A stretch of DNA of 64,000 bases from Aristolochia californica (GCA_029961685.1 JARWKL010000002.1:21420908-21484907), one strand, 5' to 3'; counted from the stretch's first letter, positions 38,110 through 50,409 are shown. The notes: a model not told the origin generated them from the sequence alone. Numbers and translations: made by a program.

Positions 38110-40982
38110 TGAACATCCAAAATGGGAATGCACAAATGCTGAGAGAGATAATTCCAAAAAGTATCTGTGATTTTTAAGGATGGGCAAAAAGTGGGTTGTT
38201 CGGCTCTGGTAAATAGCCAACCACTTGAGAATTTAACTTTTTCTACTCCCCCGAATTTTTGGGCCACTAGGCCACTTGCCACCTCAACATCTTGTGGCAT
38301 GCACACCCCCACCACACTTAAAGCATGTTGGGATCAGTTAAAAGTCTCTATCCTATAATTAGGGGGTGGTATGTGTGGAATTTCCCAAACATGGATTTTG
38401 GGGTTCATTTTTTGGTGCGTGATATAATTTTCTATTTATTATATAGTTTTCAAATTCTTTTTGCACACATGAACTCTAAAATTTTCGTTTTGTTGCGATC
38501 ATATATCTATTTTGTTTACGAGGAAAAATGGGAGAGTGGAAACTCAACTTTGGATCTGAAGAAAAAAAAAATTGAACATCAAAAATGGGAATACACAAAT
38601 GCTGAGAGAGATAATTCCAAAAAGTATCTGTGATTTTTAAGGATGGGCAAAAAGTGGGTTGTTTGGCTCTGGTAAATATCCAACCACTTGAGAATTTAAC
38701 TTTTTCTACTCCCCCTAATTTTTGGGCCACTAGGCCACTTGCATCGTCACTATGCTTGTGGCATGCACACCCCCACCACACTTAAAGCATGTTGGGATCA
38801 GTTAGAAGTCTCTTTCTTATAAAATTCCACCAAGCTATTATTAGGGGGTTGTACGTGTGGAATTACCCATACATGGATTTTGGCGTTCATTTTTTGTTGC
38901 GTGGAATAATTTTCTATTTATTATATGGTTTTCAAATTCCTTTTGCACACATGAACTCTAAAATTTTCGTTTAGTTGCGATCTTATATCTTTTTTGTTTA
39001 CGAGGAAAAATGGGAGACGGGAAACTCAAGTTTGGATCTGAAGAAAAAAAAAATTTGAACATCAAAAATGGGAATGCACAAATGCTGAGAGAGATAATTC
39101 CAAAAAGTATCTGTGATTTTTAAGGACGGGCAAAAAGTGGGTTGTTTGGATCTGGTAAAATATCCAACCACTTGAGAATTTAACTTTTTCTACTCCCCCT
39201 AATTTTTGGGCCACTAGGCCACTTGCATCCTCAACATGCTAGTGGTATGCACACCCCCACCACACTTAAAGCATGTTGGGATCAGTTAGAAGTCTCCTTC
39301 CTATAAAATTCTGCCAAGCTATTATTAGGGGGTTGTATGTGTGGAATTTTCTCAAACATGGATTTTGGGGTTCATTTTTTGGTGCGTGAAATAATTTTTT
39401 ATTTATTAAATAGTTTTCAAATTCCTTTTGCACACATGAACTCTAAAATTTTCGTTTTGTTGCGATCTTTTTTTTTTTTTGTTTACGGGGAAAAATGGGA
39501 GAGTGGAAACTCATGTTCGGATCTGAAGAAAAAAAAAAATTTTGAACATCCAAAATGGGAATGCACAATGCTGAGAGAGATAATTCCAAAAAGTATCTAT
39601 GCAAAAAGTGGGTTGTTTGGCTCAGGTAAATATCCAACCACTTGAGAATTTAACTTTTTCTACTCCCCCTAATTTTTGGGCCACTAGGCCACTTGCATCC
39701 TCAACATGCTTGTGGCATGCACACCCCCACCACACTTAAAGCATGTTGGGATCAGTTAGAAGTCACTTTCCTATAAAATTCCACCAAGATATTATTAGGG
39801 GGTTGTACAAGTGGAATTTCCAAAACATGGATTTTGGGGTTCATTTTTTGGTGCGTGAAATAATTTTCTATTTATTATATAGTTTTCAAATTCTTTTTGC
39901 ACACATGAACCCTAAAATTTTTGTTTTGTTGCGATCTTATATCTTTTTTGTTTACGAGGAAAAATGGGAGACAGGAAACTCAAGTTTGGATCTGAAGAAA
40001 AAAAAAAAATTGAACATCCAAAATGGGAATGCACAAATGCTGAGAGAGATAATTCCAAAAAGTATCTGTGATTTTTAAGGATGGGCAAAATGTGGGTTGT
40101 TTGGCTCTGGTAAATATCCAACCACTTGAGAATTTAACTTTTTCTACTCCCCCTAATTTTTGGGCCACTAGGCCACTTGCATCCTCAACATGCTTGTGGC
40201 ATGCACACCCCCACCACACTTAAAGGATGTTGGGATCAGTTTGAAGTCTTTTTCCTATAAAATTCCACCAAGCTATTATTAGGGGGTTGTACGTATGGAA
40301 TTTCCCATACATGGATTTTGGGGTTCATTTTTTTGTGCTGGAAATAATTTTCTATTTATTATATGGTTTTCAAATTCCTTTTGCACACATGAACTCTAAA
40401 ATTTTCGTTTTGTTGAGATCTTATATATTTTTTGTTTACGAGGAAAAATGGGAGAGAGAAAATTCAAGTTTGGATCTGAAGAAAAAAAAAATTTGAACAT
40501 CCAAAATGGGAATGCTCAAATACTGAGAGAGATAATTCCAAAAAGTATCTATGATTTTTAAGGACGGGCAAAAAGTGGGTTGTTTGGCTCTGGTAAATAA
40601 ATATCCAACCACTTGAGAATTTAACTTTTTCTACTCCCCCTAATTTTTGGGCCACTAGGCCTCTTGCATCCTCAACATGCTTGTAGCATGCACACCCCCA
40701 ACACACTTAAAGCATGTTGGGATCAGTTAGAAATCTCTTTCCTACCAAAATTCCACCAAGCTATTATTAGAGGGTTGTACGTGTGGAATTTCCCAAATAT
40801 GGATTTTGGGGTTCATTTTTTGGTGTGTGAAATAATTTTCTATTTATTATATAGTTTTCAAATTCTTTTTGCACACATGAACTCTAAAATTTTCGTTTTG
40901 TTGCGATCTTATATCTTTTTTGTTTACGAGGAAAAATGGGAGAGTGGAAACTCAAGTTTGGATCTGAAGAAAAATAAAATTA
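38110..40982 (+). repeat. Six-monomer HOR B'-C-D-E-F-A, copy 3, 2873 bp, ends in intact A
   Basis: Monomer starts are 38110, 38573, 39056, 39543, 40011 and 40494. Private substitutions seen: CCCCCGAATTTTTGG near 38251, CATGAACCCTAAAATTTTTG near 39906 and GCAAAATGTGGG near 40084. Unlike copies 1 and 2, the last monomer is type A throughout, ends AAAAATAAAATTAT, and leads into B at 40983. This is the expected right border of a tandem duplication that began by exchange between A and M. Confidence 0.93.
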
Positions 40983-41948
40983 TGAACATAAAAAATGGGA
41001 ATGCACAAATGCTGAGAGAGATAATTCCAAAAAGTATCTGTGATTTTTAAGGATGGGCAAAAGTGGGTTGTTTGGATCTGGTAAAATATCCAACCACTTG
41101 AGAATTTAACTTTCTCTACTCCCCCTAATTTTTGGGCCACTAGGCCACTTGCACCCTCAACATGCTTGTGGTATGCACACCCCCACCACACTCAAAGCAT
41201 GTTCGGATCAGTTAGAAGTCTCTTTCCTATAAAATTCCACCAAGCTATTATTAGGGGGTTGTACGTGTGGAATTTCACATACATGGATTTTGGGGTTCAT
41301 TTTTTGGTGCGTTAAATAATTTTTTATTTATTATATAGTTTTCAAATTCTTTTTGCACACATGAACTCTAAAATTTTCGTTTTGTTGCGATCTTATATCT
41401 TTTTTGTTTACGAGGAAAAATGGGAGACTGGAAACTCAAGTTTGGATCTGAAGAAAAAAAAAATTTGAAAATAAAAAAGGGAATGCACAAATGCTGAGAG
41501 AGATAATTCCAAAAAGTATCTGTGATTTTTAACGATGGGCAAAAAGTGGTTTTTTTTTACTCTGGTAAATATCCAACCACTTGAGAATTTGAGTTTTTCT
41601 ACTCCCCCTAATTTTTGGGCCAGTAGGCCACTTGCGTCCTCAACATGCTTGTGGCATGCACACCCCCACCACACTTAAAGCATGTTGGGATCAGTTAGAA
41701 GTCTCTTTCCTATAAAATTCCACCAAGCTATTATTAGGGGGTTGTACGTGTGGAATTTCCCAAACATGGATTTTGGGGTTCATTTTTTGGTGCGCGAAAT
41801 AATTTTCTATTTATTATATAGTTTTCAAATTCTTTTTGCACACATGAACTCTAAAATTTTCGTTTTGTTGCGATCTTATATCTTTTTTGTTTACGAGGAA
41901 AAATGGGAGAGTGGAAACTCAAGTTTGGATCTGAAGAAAAAAAAAATT

Positions 41949-42430
41949 TGAACATCCAAAATGGGAATGCACAAATGCTGAGAGAGATAATTCCAAAAAG
42001 TATCTGTGATTTTTAAGGATGGGGAAAAAGTGGGTTGTTTGGCTCTGGTAAATATCCAACCACTTGAGAATTTAACTTTTTCTACTCCCCCTAATTTTTG
42101 GGCCACTAGGCCACTTGCATCCTCAACATGCTTGTGGCATGCACACCCCCACCACACTTAAAGCATGTTGGGATCAGTTAGAAGTCTCTTTCCTATAAAA
42201 TTCCACCAAGCTATTATTAGGAGGTTGTACATGTGGAATTTCCCAAACATGGATTTTGGGATTCATTTTTTGGTGCGTGAAATAATTTTCTATTTATTAT
42301 ATAGTTTTCAAATTCTATTTGCACACATGAACTCTAAAATTTTCGTTTTGTTGCGATCTTATATCTTTTTTGTTTACGAGGAAAAATGGGAGACTGGAAA
42401 CTCAAGTTTGGATCTGAAGAAAAAAAAATT
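41949..42430 (+). repeat. Representative monomer (type H)
   Basis: This 482-bp copy is close to the majority sequence and serves as reference; GC is about 36% by hand count. Landmarks in order: TGAACATCC start; an AGAGAGATAATTCC block; a GTGGGTTGTTTGG block; a C-rich TCTACTCCCCCTAA; TTGGGCCACTAGGCCACTTG with a short internal duplication of GGCCACT; a small inverted repeat CATGC-TTGTG-GCATG at 42127-42141; ACACCCCCACCACAC; TATAAAA at 42194-42200; an AT-rich stretch around TATTTATTATATAG; a pyrimidine stretch TATCTTTTTTG; and a terminal A9 run at 42420-42428 followed by TTT. I found no convincing subdivision of the 483 bp into three related 161-bp parts. Confidence 0.93.
42127..42141 (+). repeat. 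Short inverted repeat in the reference monomer
   Basis: CATGC and GCATG flank a TTGTG loop. The element is present in most monomers at the same place. It is altered in type A (GTAGCATGC), in type I (ACATTCTTG), in type B' (one base missing) and in K (TTGTTGCATGC). Five base pairs is short, so a structural role is speculative. Confidence 0.6.
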
Positions 42431-43395
42431 TGAACATCAAAAATGGGAACGCGCAAATACTGAGAGAGATAATTCCAAAAAGTATCTGTGATTTTTAATG
42501 ATGGGGAAAAAGTGGGTTGGTTGGCTCTGGTAAATATCCAACCACTTGAGAATTTAACTTTTTCTACTCCCCCTAATTTTTGGGCCACTAGGCCACTTGC
42601 ATCCTCAACATTCTTGTGGCATGCACACCCCCACCACACTTAAAGCATGTTCGGATCAGTTGGAAGTCTCTTTCCTATAAAATTCCACCAAGCTATTATT
42701 AGGGGTTTGTACGTGTGGAATTTCCCAAACATGGATTTTGGGGTTCATTTTTTGGAGCGTGAAATAATTTTCTATTTATTGTATAGTTTTCAAATTCTTT
42801 TTGCACACATGAACTCTAAAATTTTCGTTTTGTTGCGATCTAATTTTTTTTTTTACGAGGAAAAATGGGAGAGTGGAAACTCAAGTTTGGATCTGAAGAA
42901 AAAAAAAAATTTGAACATAAAAAATGGGAATCCACAAATGCTGAGAGAGATAATTCCAAAAAGTATCTGTGATTTTTAAGGATGATCAAAAAGTGGGATG
43001 TTTGGCTCTGGTAAATATCCAACCACTTGAGAATTTAACTTTTTCTACTCCCCCTAATTTTTGGGCCACTAGGCCACTTGCATCCTCAACATGCTTGTGG
43101 CATGCACACCCCACCACACTAAAAGCATGTTGCGATCAGTTAGAAGTCTCTTTCCTATAAAATTCCACCAAGCTATTATTAGGGGGTTGTACGTGTGGAA
43201 TTTCCCAAACATGGATTTTGGGGTTCATTTTTTGGTGCGTGAAATAATTTTCTATTTATTATATAGTTTTCAAATTCTTTTTTCACACATGAACTCTAAA
43301 ATTTTCGTTTTGTTGCGATCTTATATCTTTTTTGTTTACGAGGAAAAATGGGAGAGTGGAAACTCAAGTTAGGATCTGAAGAAAAAAAAAAAAAT

Positions 43396-45322
43396 TGAAA
43401 ATCCAAATTGGGAATGCGCAAATGCTGAGAGAGATAATTCCAAAAAGTATCTGTGATTTTTAAGGATGGGCAAAAAGTGGGTTGTTTGGCTCTGGTAAAT
43501 ATCTTTCCACTTGAGAATTTAACTTTTCTACTCCCCCTAATTTTTGGGCCACTAGCCCACTTGCATCCTCAACATGCTTGTGGCATGCACACCCCCACCA
43601 CACTTAAAGCATGTTGGGATCAGTTAGAAATCTCTTTCCTATAAAATTCCACCAAGCTATTATTAGGGGGTTGTAGGTGTGGAATTTCCCAAACATGGAT
43701 TTTGGAGTTCATTTTTTGGTGCGTAACATAATTTTCTATTTATTATATAGTTTTCAAATTCTTTTTGCACACATGAACTCTAAAATTTTTGTTTTGTTGC
43801 GATCTTATATCTTTTTTGTTTACGAGGAAAAATGGGAGAATGGAAACTCAACTATGGATCTGAAGAAAAAAAAAATTTGAACATAAAAAATGGGAATGCA
43901 CAAATGCTGAGAGAGATAATTCCAAAAAGTATCTGTGATTTTTAAGGATGGGGAAAAAGTGGGTTGTTTGGCTCTGGTAAATATCCAACCACTTGAGAAT
44001 TTAACTTTTTCTACTCCCCCTAATTTTTGGGCCACTAGGCCACTTGCATCCTCAACATGCTTGTGGCATGCACACCCCCACCACACTTAAAGCATGTTGG
44101 GATCAGTTAGAAGTCTCTTTCCTATAAAATTCCACCAAGCTATTATTAGGAGGTTGTGCATGTGGAATTTCCCAAACATGGATTTTGGGGTTCATTTTTT
44201 GGTGCGTGAAATAGTTTTCTATTTATTATATAGTTTTCAAATTCTATTTGCACACATGAACTCTAAAATTTTCGTTTTGTTGCGATCTTATATCTTTTTT
44301 GTTTACGGGGAAAAATGGGAGACTGGAAACTCAAGTTTGGATCTGAAGAAAAAAAAAATTTGAACATCAAAAATGGGAATGCGCAAATGCTGAGAGAGAT
44401 AATTTCAAAAAGTATCTGTGATTTTTAATGATGGGCAAAAAGTGGGTTGGTTGGCTCTGGTAAATATCCAACCACTTGAGAATTTAACTTTTTGTACTCC
44501 CCCTAATTTTTGGGCCACTAGGCCACTTGCATCCTCAACATTCTTGTGGCATGCACACCCCCACCACACTTAAAGCATGTTCGGATCAGTTAGAAGTCTC
44601 TTTCCTATAAAATTCCACCAAGCTATTATTAGGGGTTTGTACGTGTGGAATTTCCCAAACATGGATTTTGGGGTTCATTTTTTGGAGCGTGAAATAATTT
44701 TCTATTTATTGTATAGTTTTCAAATTCTTTTTGCACACATGAACTCTAAAATTTTCGTTTTGTTGCGATCTAATTTTTTTTTTTACGAGGAAAAATGGGA
44801 GAGTGGAAACTCAAGTTTGGATCTGAAGAAAAAAAAAAATTTGAACATAAAACATGGGAATCGACAAATGCTGAGAGAGATAATTCCAAAAAGTATCTGT
44901 GATTTTTAAGGATGATCAAAAAGTGGGTTGTTTGGCTCTGGTAAATATCCAACCACTTGAGAATTTAACTTTTTCTACTCCCCCTAATTTTTGGGCCACT
45001 AGGCCACTTGCATCCTCAACATGCTTGTGGCATGCACACCCCACCACACTTAAAGCATGTTGCGATCAGTTAGAAGTCTCTTTCCTATAAAATTCCACCT
45101 AGCTATTATTAGGGGGTTGTACCTGTGGAATTTCCCAAACATGGATTTTGGGGTTCATTTTTTGGTGCGTGAAATAATTTTCTATTTATTATATAGTTTT
45201 CAAATTCTTTTTGCACACATTAACTCTAATATTTTTGTTTTGTTGCGATCTTATATCTTTTTTGTTTACGAGGAAAAATGGGAGAGTGGAAACTCAAGTT
45301 TGGATCTGAAGAAAAAAAAATT
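43396..45322 (+). repeat. Linking monomers and a second I-J pair
   Basis: Monomer starts are 43396, 43878, 44361 (I) and 44842 (J). The first has TGAAAATCC, CAAATTGGG, AATATCTTTCCAC, a one-base shorter AACTTTTCTACTCC and CACTAGCCCAC; the same rare set recurs at 60568, 17172 bp downstream. The tail of the first monomer has TTTTGGAGTTC and GCGTAACATAAT, also shared with 60568. The I-J pair lies 1930 bp after the I-J pair at 42431-43395. Confidence 0.87.
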
Positions 45323-45587
45323 TGAACATAAAAAATGGGAATCCACAAATGCTGAGAGAGATAATTCCAAAAAGTATCTGTGATTTTTTTGGCTCAGGTA
45401 AATATCCAACCACTTGAAATAATTTGGTGTGTGAAATAATTTTTTATTTATTAAACAGTTTTCAAATTCTTTTAGCACACATGAACTCTAAAATTTTCGT
45501 TTTGTTGCGATCTTATTTCTTTTTTGTTTACGAGGAAAAATGGGAGAGTGGAAACTAAAGGTTGGATCCGAAGAAAAAAAAAAAATT
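45323..45587 (+). repeat. Truncated monomer, 265 bp
   Basis: This is the only grossly shortened monomer in the window. The head is type J (GGGAATCCAC). GTGATTTTT then joins directly to TTGGCTCAGG, losing the AAGGATGGG...GTGGGTTG stretch. After CACTTGA at 45411-45417 about 190 bp are missing, including the C-rich part, the CATGC inverted repeat and the TATAAAA. The sequence resumes at GGTGTGTGAAATAAT with a tail like that at 53640-53795 (TTAAACAG, TTTTAGCACAC). At the second junction TGAAATAATTT occurs twice, at 45415-45425 and 45432-45442, suggesting a templated or slipped join. Confidence 0.92.
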
Positions 45588-47039
45588 TGAACATCCAAAA
45601 TAGGAATGCACAAATGCTGAGAGAGATAATTCCAAAAAGTATCTGTGATTTTTAAGGATGGGTAAAAAGTGGGTTGTTTGGCTCTGGTAAATATCCAACC
45701 ACTTGAGAATTTAACTTTTTCTACTCCCCCTAATTTTTTGGCCACTAGGCCACTTGCATCTTCAACATGCTTGTGGCATGCACACCCCCACCACACTTAA
45801 AGCATGTTGGGATCAGTTAGAAGTCTCTTTCCTATAAAATTCCACAAGGCTATTATTAGGGGGTTGTACGTGTGGAATTTCCAAAACAAGGATTTTGGGG
45901 TTCATTTTTTCGTTCGTGAAATAATTTTCTATTTATTATATAGTTTTCAAATTCTTTTTGCACACATTAACTCTAATATTTTTGTTTTGTTGCGATCTTA
46001 TATCTTTTTTGTTTACGAGGAAAAATGGGAGAGTGGAAACTCAAGTTTGGATCTGAAGAAAAAAAAAATTTGAACATAAAAAATGGGAATCCACAAATGC
46101 TGAGAGAGATAATTCCAAAAAGTATCTGTGATTTTTAAGGATGATCAAAAAGTGGGTTGTTTGGCTCTGGTAAATATCCAACCACTTGAGAATTTAACTT
46201 TTTCTACTCCCCCTAATTTTTGGGCCACTAGGCCACTTGCATCCTCAACATGCTTGTGGCATGGACACCCCCACCACACTTAAAGCATGTTGGGATCAGT
46301 TAGAAGTCTCTTTCCTATAAAATTCCACCAAGCTATTATTAGGGGGTTGTATGTGTGGAATTTCCCAAACATGGATTTTGGGGTTCATTTTTTAGTGCGC
46401 GAAATAATTTTCTATTTATTATATAGTTTTCAAATTCTTTTTGCACACATGAACTCTAAAATTTTCGTTTTGTTGCGATCTTATATCTTTTTTTGTTACG
46501 AGGAAAAATGGGAGAGTGGAAACTCAAGTACGGATCTGAAGAAAAAAAAAATTTGAACATCGAAAATGGGAATGCACAAATGCTGAGAGAGATAATTCCA
46601 AAAAGTATCTGTGATTTTTAAGGATAGGCAAAAAGTGGGTTGTTTGGCTCTGGTAAATATACAACAACTTGAGAATTTAACTTTTTCTACTCCCCCTAAT
46701 TTTTGGGCCACTAGGCCACTTGCATCCTCAACATGCTTGTTGCATGCACATCCCCACCGCACTTGAAGCATGTTGGGATCAGTTAGAAGTCTCTTTCCTA
46801 TAAAATTCCACAAGGCTATTATTAGGGGGTTGTACATGTGGAATTTCCCAAACATGGATTTTGGGGTTCATTTTTTGGTGCGTGAACTAATTTTCTATTT
46901 ATTATATAGTTTTCATATTCTTTTTGCACACATGAACTCTAAAATTTTCGTTTTGTTGCGATCTTATATCTTTTTTGTTTACAAGGAAAAATGGGAGAGT
47001 GGAAACTCAAGTTTGGATCTGAAGAAAAAAAAAAAATTT
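45588..47039 (+). repeat. L-J-K segment; K monomer is a deletion junction
   Basis: Monomer starts are 45588 (L), 46071 (J) and 46554 (K). L is marked by GGGTAAAAAGTGGG, AATTTTTTGGCCACTAGG, CTTCAACATGC, AACAAGGATTTTGGGG, TTTTTCGTTCG and CACATTAACTCTAATATTTTTG. The L-J-K order recurs at 53796-55244 (offset 8208) and 62502-63950. The K monomer begins like 25599 but ends like 26082 (TTTACAAGGAAAAATGG, a long A-tract, TTTTGAACATCC), so one monomer is missing relative to 25599-26570. Confidence 0.88.
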
Positions 47040-49458
47040 TGAACATCCAAAATGGGAATGCACAAATGCTGAGAGAGATAATTCCAAAAAGTATCTGTGA
47101 TTTTTAAGGATGGGGAAAAAGTGGGTTGTTTGGCTCTGGTAAATATCCAACCACTTGAGAATTTAACTTTTTCTACTCCCCCTAATTTTTGGGCCACTAG
47201 GCCACTTGCATCCTCAACATGCTTGTGGCATGCACACCCCCACCACACTTAAAGCATGTTGGGATCAGTTAGAAGTCTCTTTCCTATAAAATTCCACCAA
47301 GCTATTATTAGGAGGTTGTACATGTGGAATTTCCCAAACATGGATTTTGGGGTTCATTTTTTGGTGCGTGAAATAATTTTCTATTTATTATATAGTTTTC
47401 AAATTCTATTTGCACACATGAACTCTAAAATTTTCGTTTTGTTGCGATCTTATATCTTTTTTGTTTACGAGGAAAAATGGGAGAGTGGAAACTCAAGTTT
47501 GGATCTGAAGACAAAAAAAAAATTTGAACATCCAAAATGGGAATGCACAAATGCTGAGAGAGATAATTCCAAAAACTATCTGTGATTTTTAAGGATGGGG
47601 AAAAAGTGGGTTGTTTGGCTCTGGTAAATATCCAACCACTTGAGAATTTAACTTTTTCTACTCCCCCTAATTTTTGGGCCACTAGGCCACTTGCATCCTC
47701 AACATGCTTGTGGCATGCACACCCCCACCACACCTAAAGCATGTTGGGATCAGTTAGAAGTCTCTTTCCTATAAAATTCCACCAAGCTATTATTAGGGGG
47801 TTGTACGTGTGGAATTTCCCATACATGGATTTTGGCGTTCATTTTTTGTTGCGTGAAATAATTTTCTATTTATTATATGGTTTTCAAATTCCTTTTGTAC
47901 ACATGAACTCTAAAATTTTCGTTTAGTTGCGATCTTATATCTTTTTTGTTTACAAGGAAAAATGGAAGACGGGAAACTCAAGTTTGGATCTGAAGAAAAA
48001 AAAATTTGAACATCAAAAATGGGAATGCGCAAATGCTGAGAGAGATAATTCCAAAAAGTATCTGTGATTTTTAAGGATGGGCAAAAAGTGGGTTGTTTGG
48101 CTCTGGTAAATATCCAACCACTTGAGAATTTAACTTTTTCTACTCCCCTTAATTTTTGGGCCACTAGGCCACTTGCATCCTCAACATTCTTGTGGCATGC
48201 ACACCCCCACCACACTTAAAGCATGTTGGGATCAGTTAGAAGTCTCTTTCCTATAAAATTCCACCAAGCTATTATTAGGGGTTTGTACGTGAGGAATTTC
48301 CCAAACATGGATTTTGGGGTTCATTTTTTGGTGCGTGAAATAATTTTCTATTTATTATATAGTTTTCAAATTCTTTTTGCACACATGAACTCTAAAATTT
48401 TCGTTTTGTTGCGATCTTATATCTTTCTTGTTTACGAGGAAATATGGGAGAGTGGAAACTCAAGTTTGGATCTGAAGAAAAAAAAAATTATGAACATAAA
48501 AAATGGGAATGCACAAATGCCGAGAGAGATAATTCCAAAAAGTATCTGTGATTTTTAAGGATGGGGAAAAAGTGGGTTGTTTGGCTCTGGTAAATATCCA
48601 ACCACTTGAGAATTTAACTTTTTCTCCTCCCCCTAATTTTTGGGCCACTGGGCCACTTGCATCCTCAACTTGCTTGTGGCATGCACACCCCCACCACACT
48701 TAAAGCATGTTGGGCTCAGTTAGAAGTCTCTTTCCTATAAAATTCCACCAAGCTATTATTAGGAGGTTGTACATGTGGAATTTCCCAAACATGGATTTTG
48801 GGGTTCATTTTTTGGTGCGTGAAATAATTTTCTATTTATTATATAGTTTTCAAATTCTTTTTGCACACATGAACTCTAAAATTTTCGTTTTGTTGCGATC
48901 TTATATCTTTTTTGTTTACGAGGAAAAATGGGAGAGTGGAAACTCAAGTTTGGATCTGAAGAAAAAAAAAATTTGAACATCCAAAATGGGAATGCAAAAA
49001 TGCTGAGAGAGATAATTCCAAAAAGTATCTGTGATTTTTAAGGATGGGGAAAAAGTGGGTTGTTTGGCTCTGGTAAATATCCAACCACTTGAGAATTTAA
49101 CTTTTTCTACTCCCCCTAATTTTTGGGCCACTAGGCCACTTGCATCCTCAACATGCTTGTGGCATGCACACCCCCACCACACTTAAAGCATGTTGGGATC
49201 AGTTAGAAGTCTCTTTCCTATAAAATTCCACCAAGCTATTATTAGGAGGTTGTACATGTGGAATTTCCCAAACATGGATTTTGGGGTTCATTTTTTGGTG
49301 CGTGAAATAGTTTTCTATTTATTATATAGTTTTCAAATTCTATTTGCACACATGAACTCTAAAATTTTCGTTTTGTTGCGATCTTATATCTTTTTTGTTT
49401 ACGAGGAAATATGGGAGAGTGGAAACTCATGTTTGGATCTGAAGAAAAAAAAAAATTT
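47040..49458 (+). repeat. Second copy of the H-rich segment
   Basis: Monomer starts are 47040, 47525, 48007, 48491 and 48974. They correspond to 26571-28988 at offsets of 20468-20469 bp. Private changes include an A-tract broken as GAAGACAAAAAAAAA near 47508 and a missing pair of A residues near 48000. The last monomer follows its partner up to GTGAAATAGTTTTC near 49303-49316, then changes to GGAAATATGGG and ACTCATGTTTGG and enters a type E monomer, so the copy ends inside this monomer. Confidence 0.9.
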
Positions 49459-50409
49459 TGAACATCCAAAATGGGAATGCACAAATGCTGAGAGAGATAA
49501 TTCCAAAAAGTATCTGTGCAAAAAGTGGGTTGTTTGGCTCAGGTAAATATCCAACCACTTGAGAATTTAACTTTTTCTACTCCCCCTAATTTTTGGGCCA
49601 CTAGGCCACTTGCATCCTCAACATGCTTGTGGCATGCACACCCCCACCACACTTAAAGCATGTTGGGATCAGTTAGAAGTCTCTTTCCTATAAAATTCCA
49701 CCAAGATATTATTAGGGGGTTGTACAAGTGGAATTTCCAAAACATGGATTTTGGGGTTCATTTTTTGGTGCGTGAAATAATTTTCTATTTATTATATAGT
49801 TTTCAAATTCTTTTTGCACACATGAACTCTAAAATTTTCGTTTTGTTGCGATCTTATATCTTTTTTGTTTACGAGGAAAAATGGGAGACAGGAAACTCAA
49901 GTTTGGATCTGAAGAAAAAAAAAAATTGAACATCCAAAATGGGAATGCACAAATGCTGAGAGAGAAAATTCCAAAAAGTATCTGTGATTTTTAAGGATGG
50001 GCAAAAAGTGGGTTGTTTGGCTCTGGTAAATATCCAACCACTTGAGAATTTAACTTTTTCTACTCCCCCTAATTTTTGGGCCACTAGGCCACTTGCATCC
50101 TCAACATGCTTGTGGCATGCACACCCCCACCACACTTAAAGGATGTTGGGATCAGTTAGAAGTCTTTTTCCTATAAAATTCCACCAAGCTATTATTAGGG
50201 GGTTGTACGTATGGAATTTCCCATACATGGATTTTGGGGTTCATTTTTTTGTGCTGGAAATAATTTTCTATTTATTATATAGTTTTCAAATTCCTTTTGC
50301 ACACATGAACTCTAAAATTTTCGTTTTGTTGAGATCTTATATCTTTTTTGTTTACGAGGAAAAATGGGAGAGAGAAAATTCAAGTTTGGATCTGAAGAAA
50401 AAAAAAATT
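49459..50409 (+). repeat. E-F pair
   Basis: Monomer starts are 49459 (E, 468 bp) and 49927 (F). E has the 15-bp deletion and GGCTCAGGTAAATATCC. F carries AAAGGATG, TTTTTTTGTGCTGG, TTGAGATC and GAGAGAGAAAATTC. The pair and the following A monomer match 1942-3381 at an offset of 47517 bp, the longest-range copy found in the window. Confidence 0.88.

Larger units (their letters stand above)
40494..43395 (+). repeat. Cassette A-B-G-H-I-J (copy near 41-43 kb)
   Basis: Monomer starts are 40494 (A, shared with the preceding HOR), 40983 (B), 41466 (G), 41949 (H), 42431 (I) and 42912 (J). The order equals that at 16897-19797, 20281-23181 and 50410-53312. The G head here is TGAAAATAAAAAAGGG. The partner at 50410-53312 lies 9915-9917 bp downstream. 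The A monomer joins this cassette to the B'-C-D-E-F HOR, so F-A is the point at which the two HOR families diverge. Confidence 0.9.

Noticed and set aside
42136..42160. Minus-strand G-rich block (complement of ACACCCCCACCACAC) as a G-quadruplex
   Set aside because: It has a single run of five G and otherwise only short G runs, so the four runs of three needed for a standard quadruplex are absent. Even the C13 variant is a single run.
42348..42366. TTTTCGTTTTGTTGCGATC as a CENP-B box
   Set aside because: The 17-bp consensus needs an A after TTCGNNNN and a terminal CGGG; here the positions read G and GCGA. Only the TTCG core agrees.
41949..42430. The 483-bp monomer as a trimer of a 161-bp nucleosome-length unit
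   Set aside because: I compared the three thirds by eye and saw no alignable similarity beyond short AT-rich words. The length coincidence alone is not evidence.
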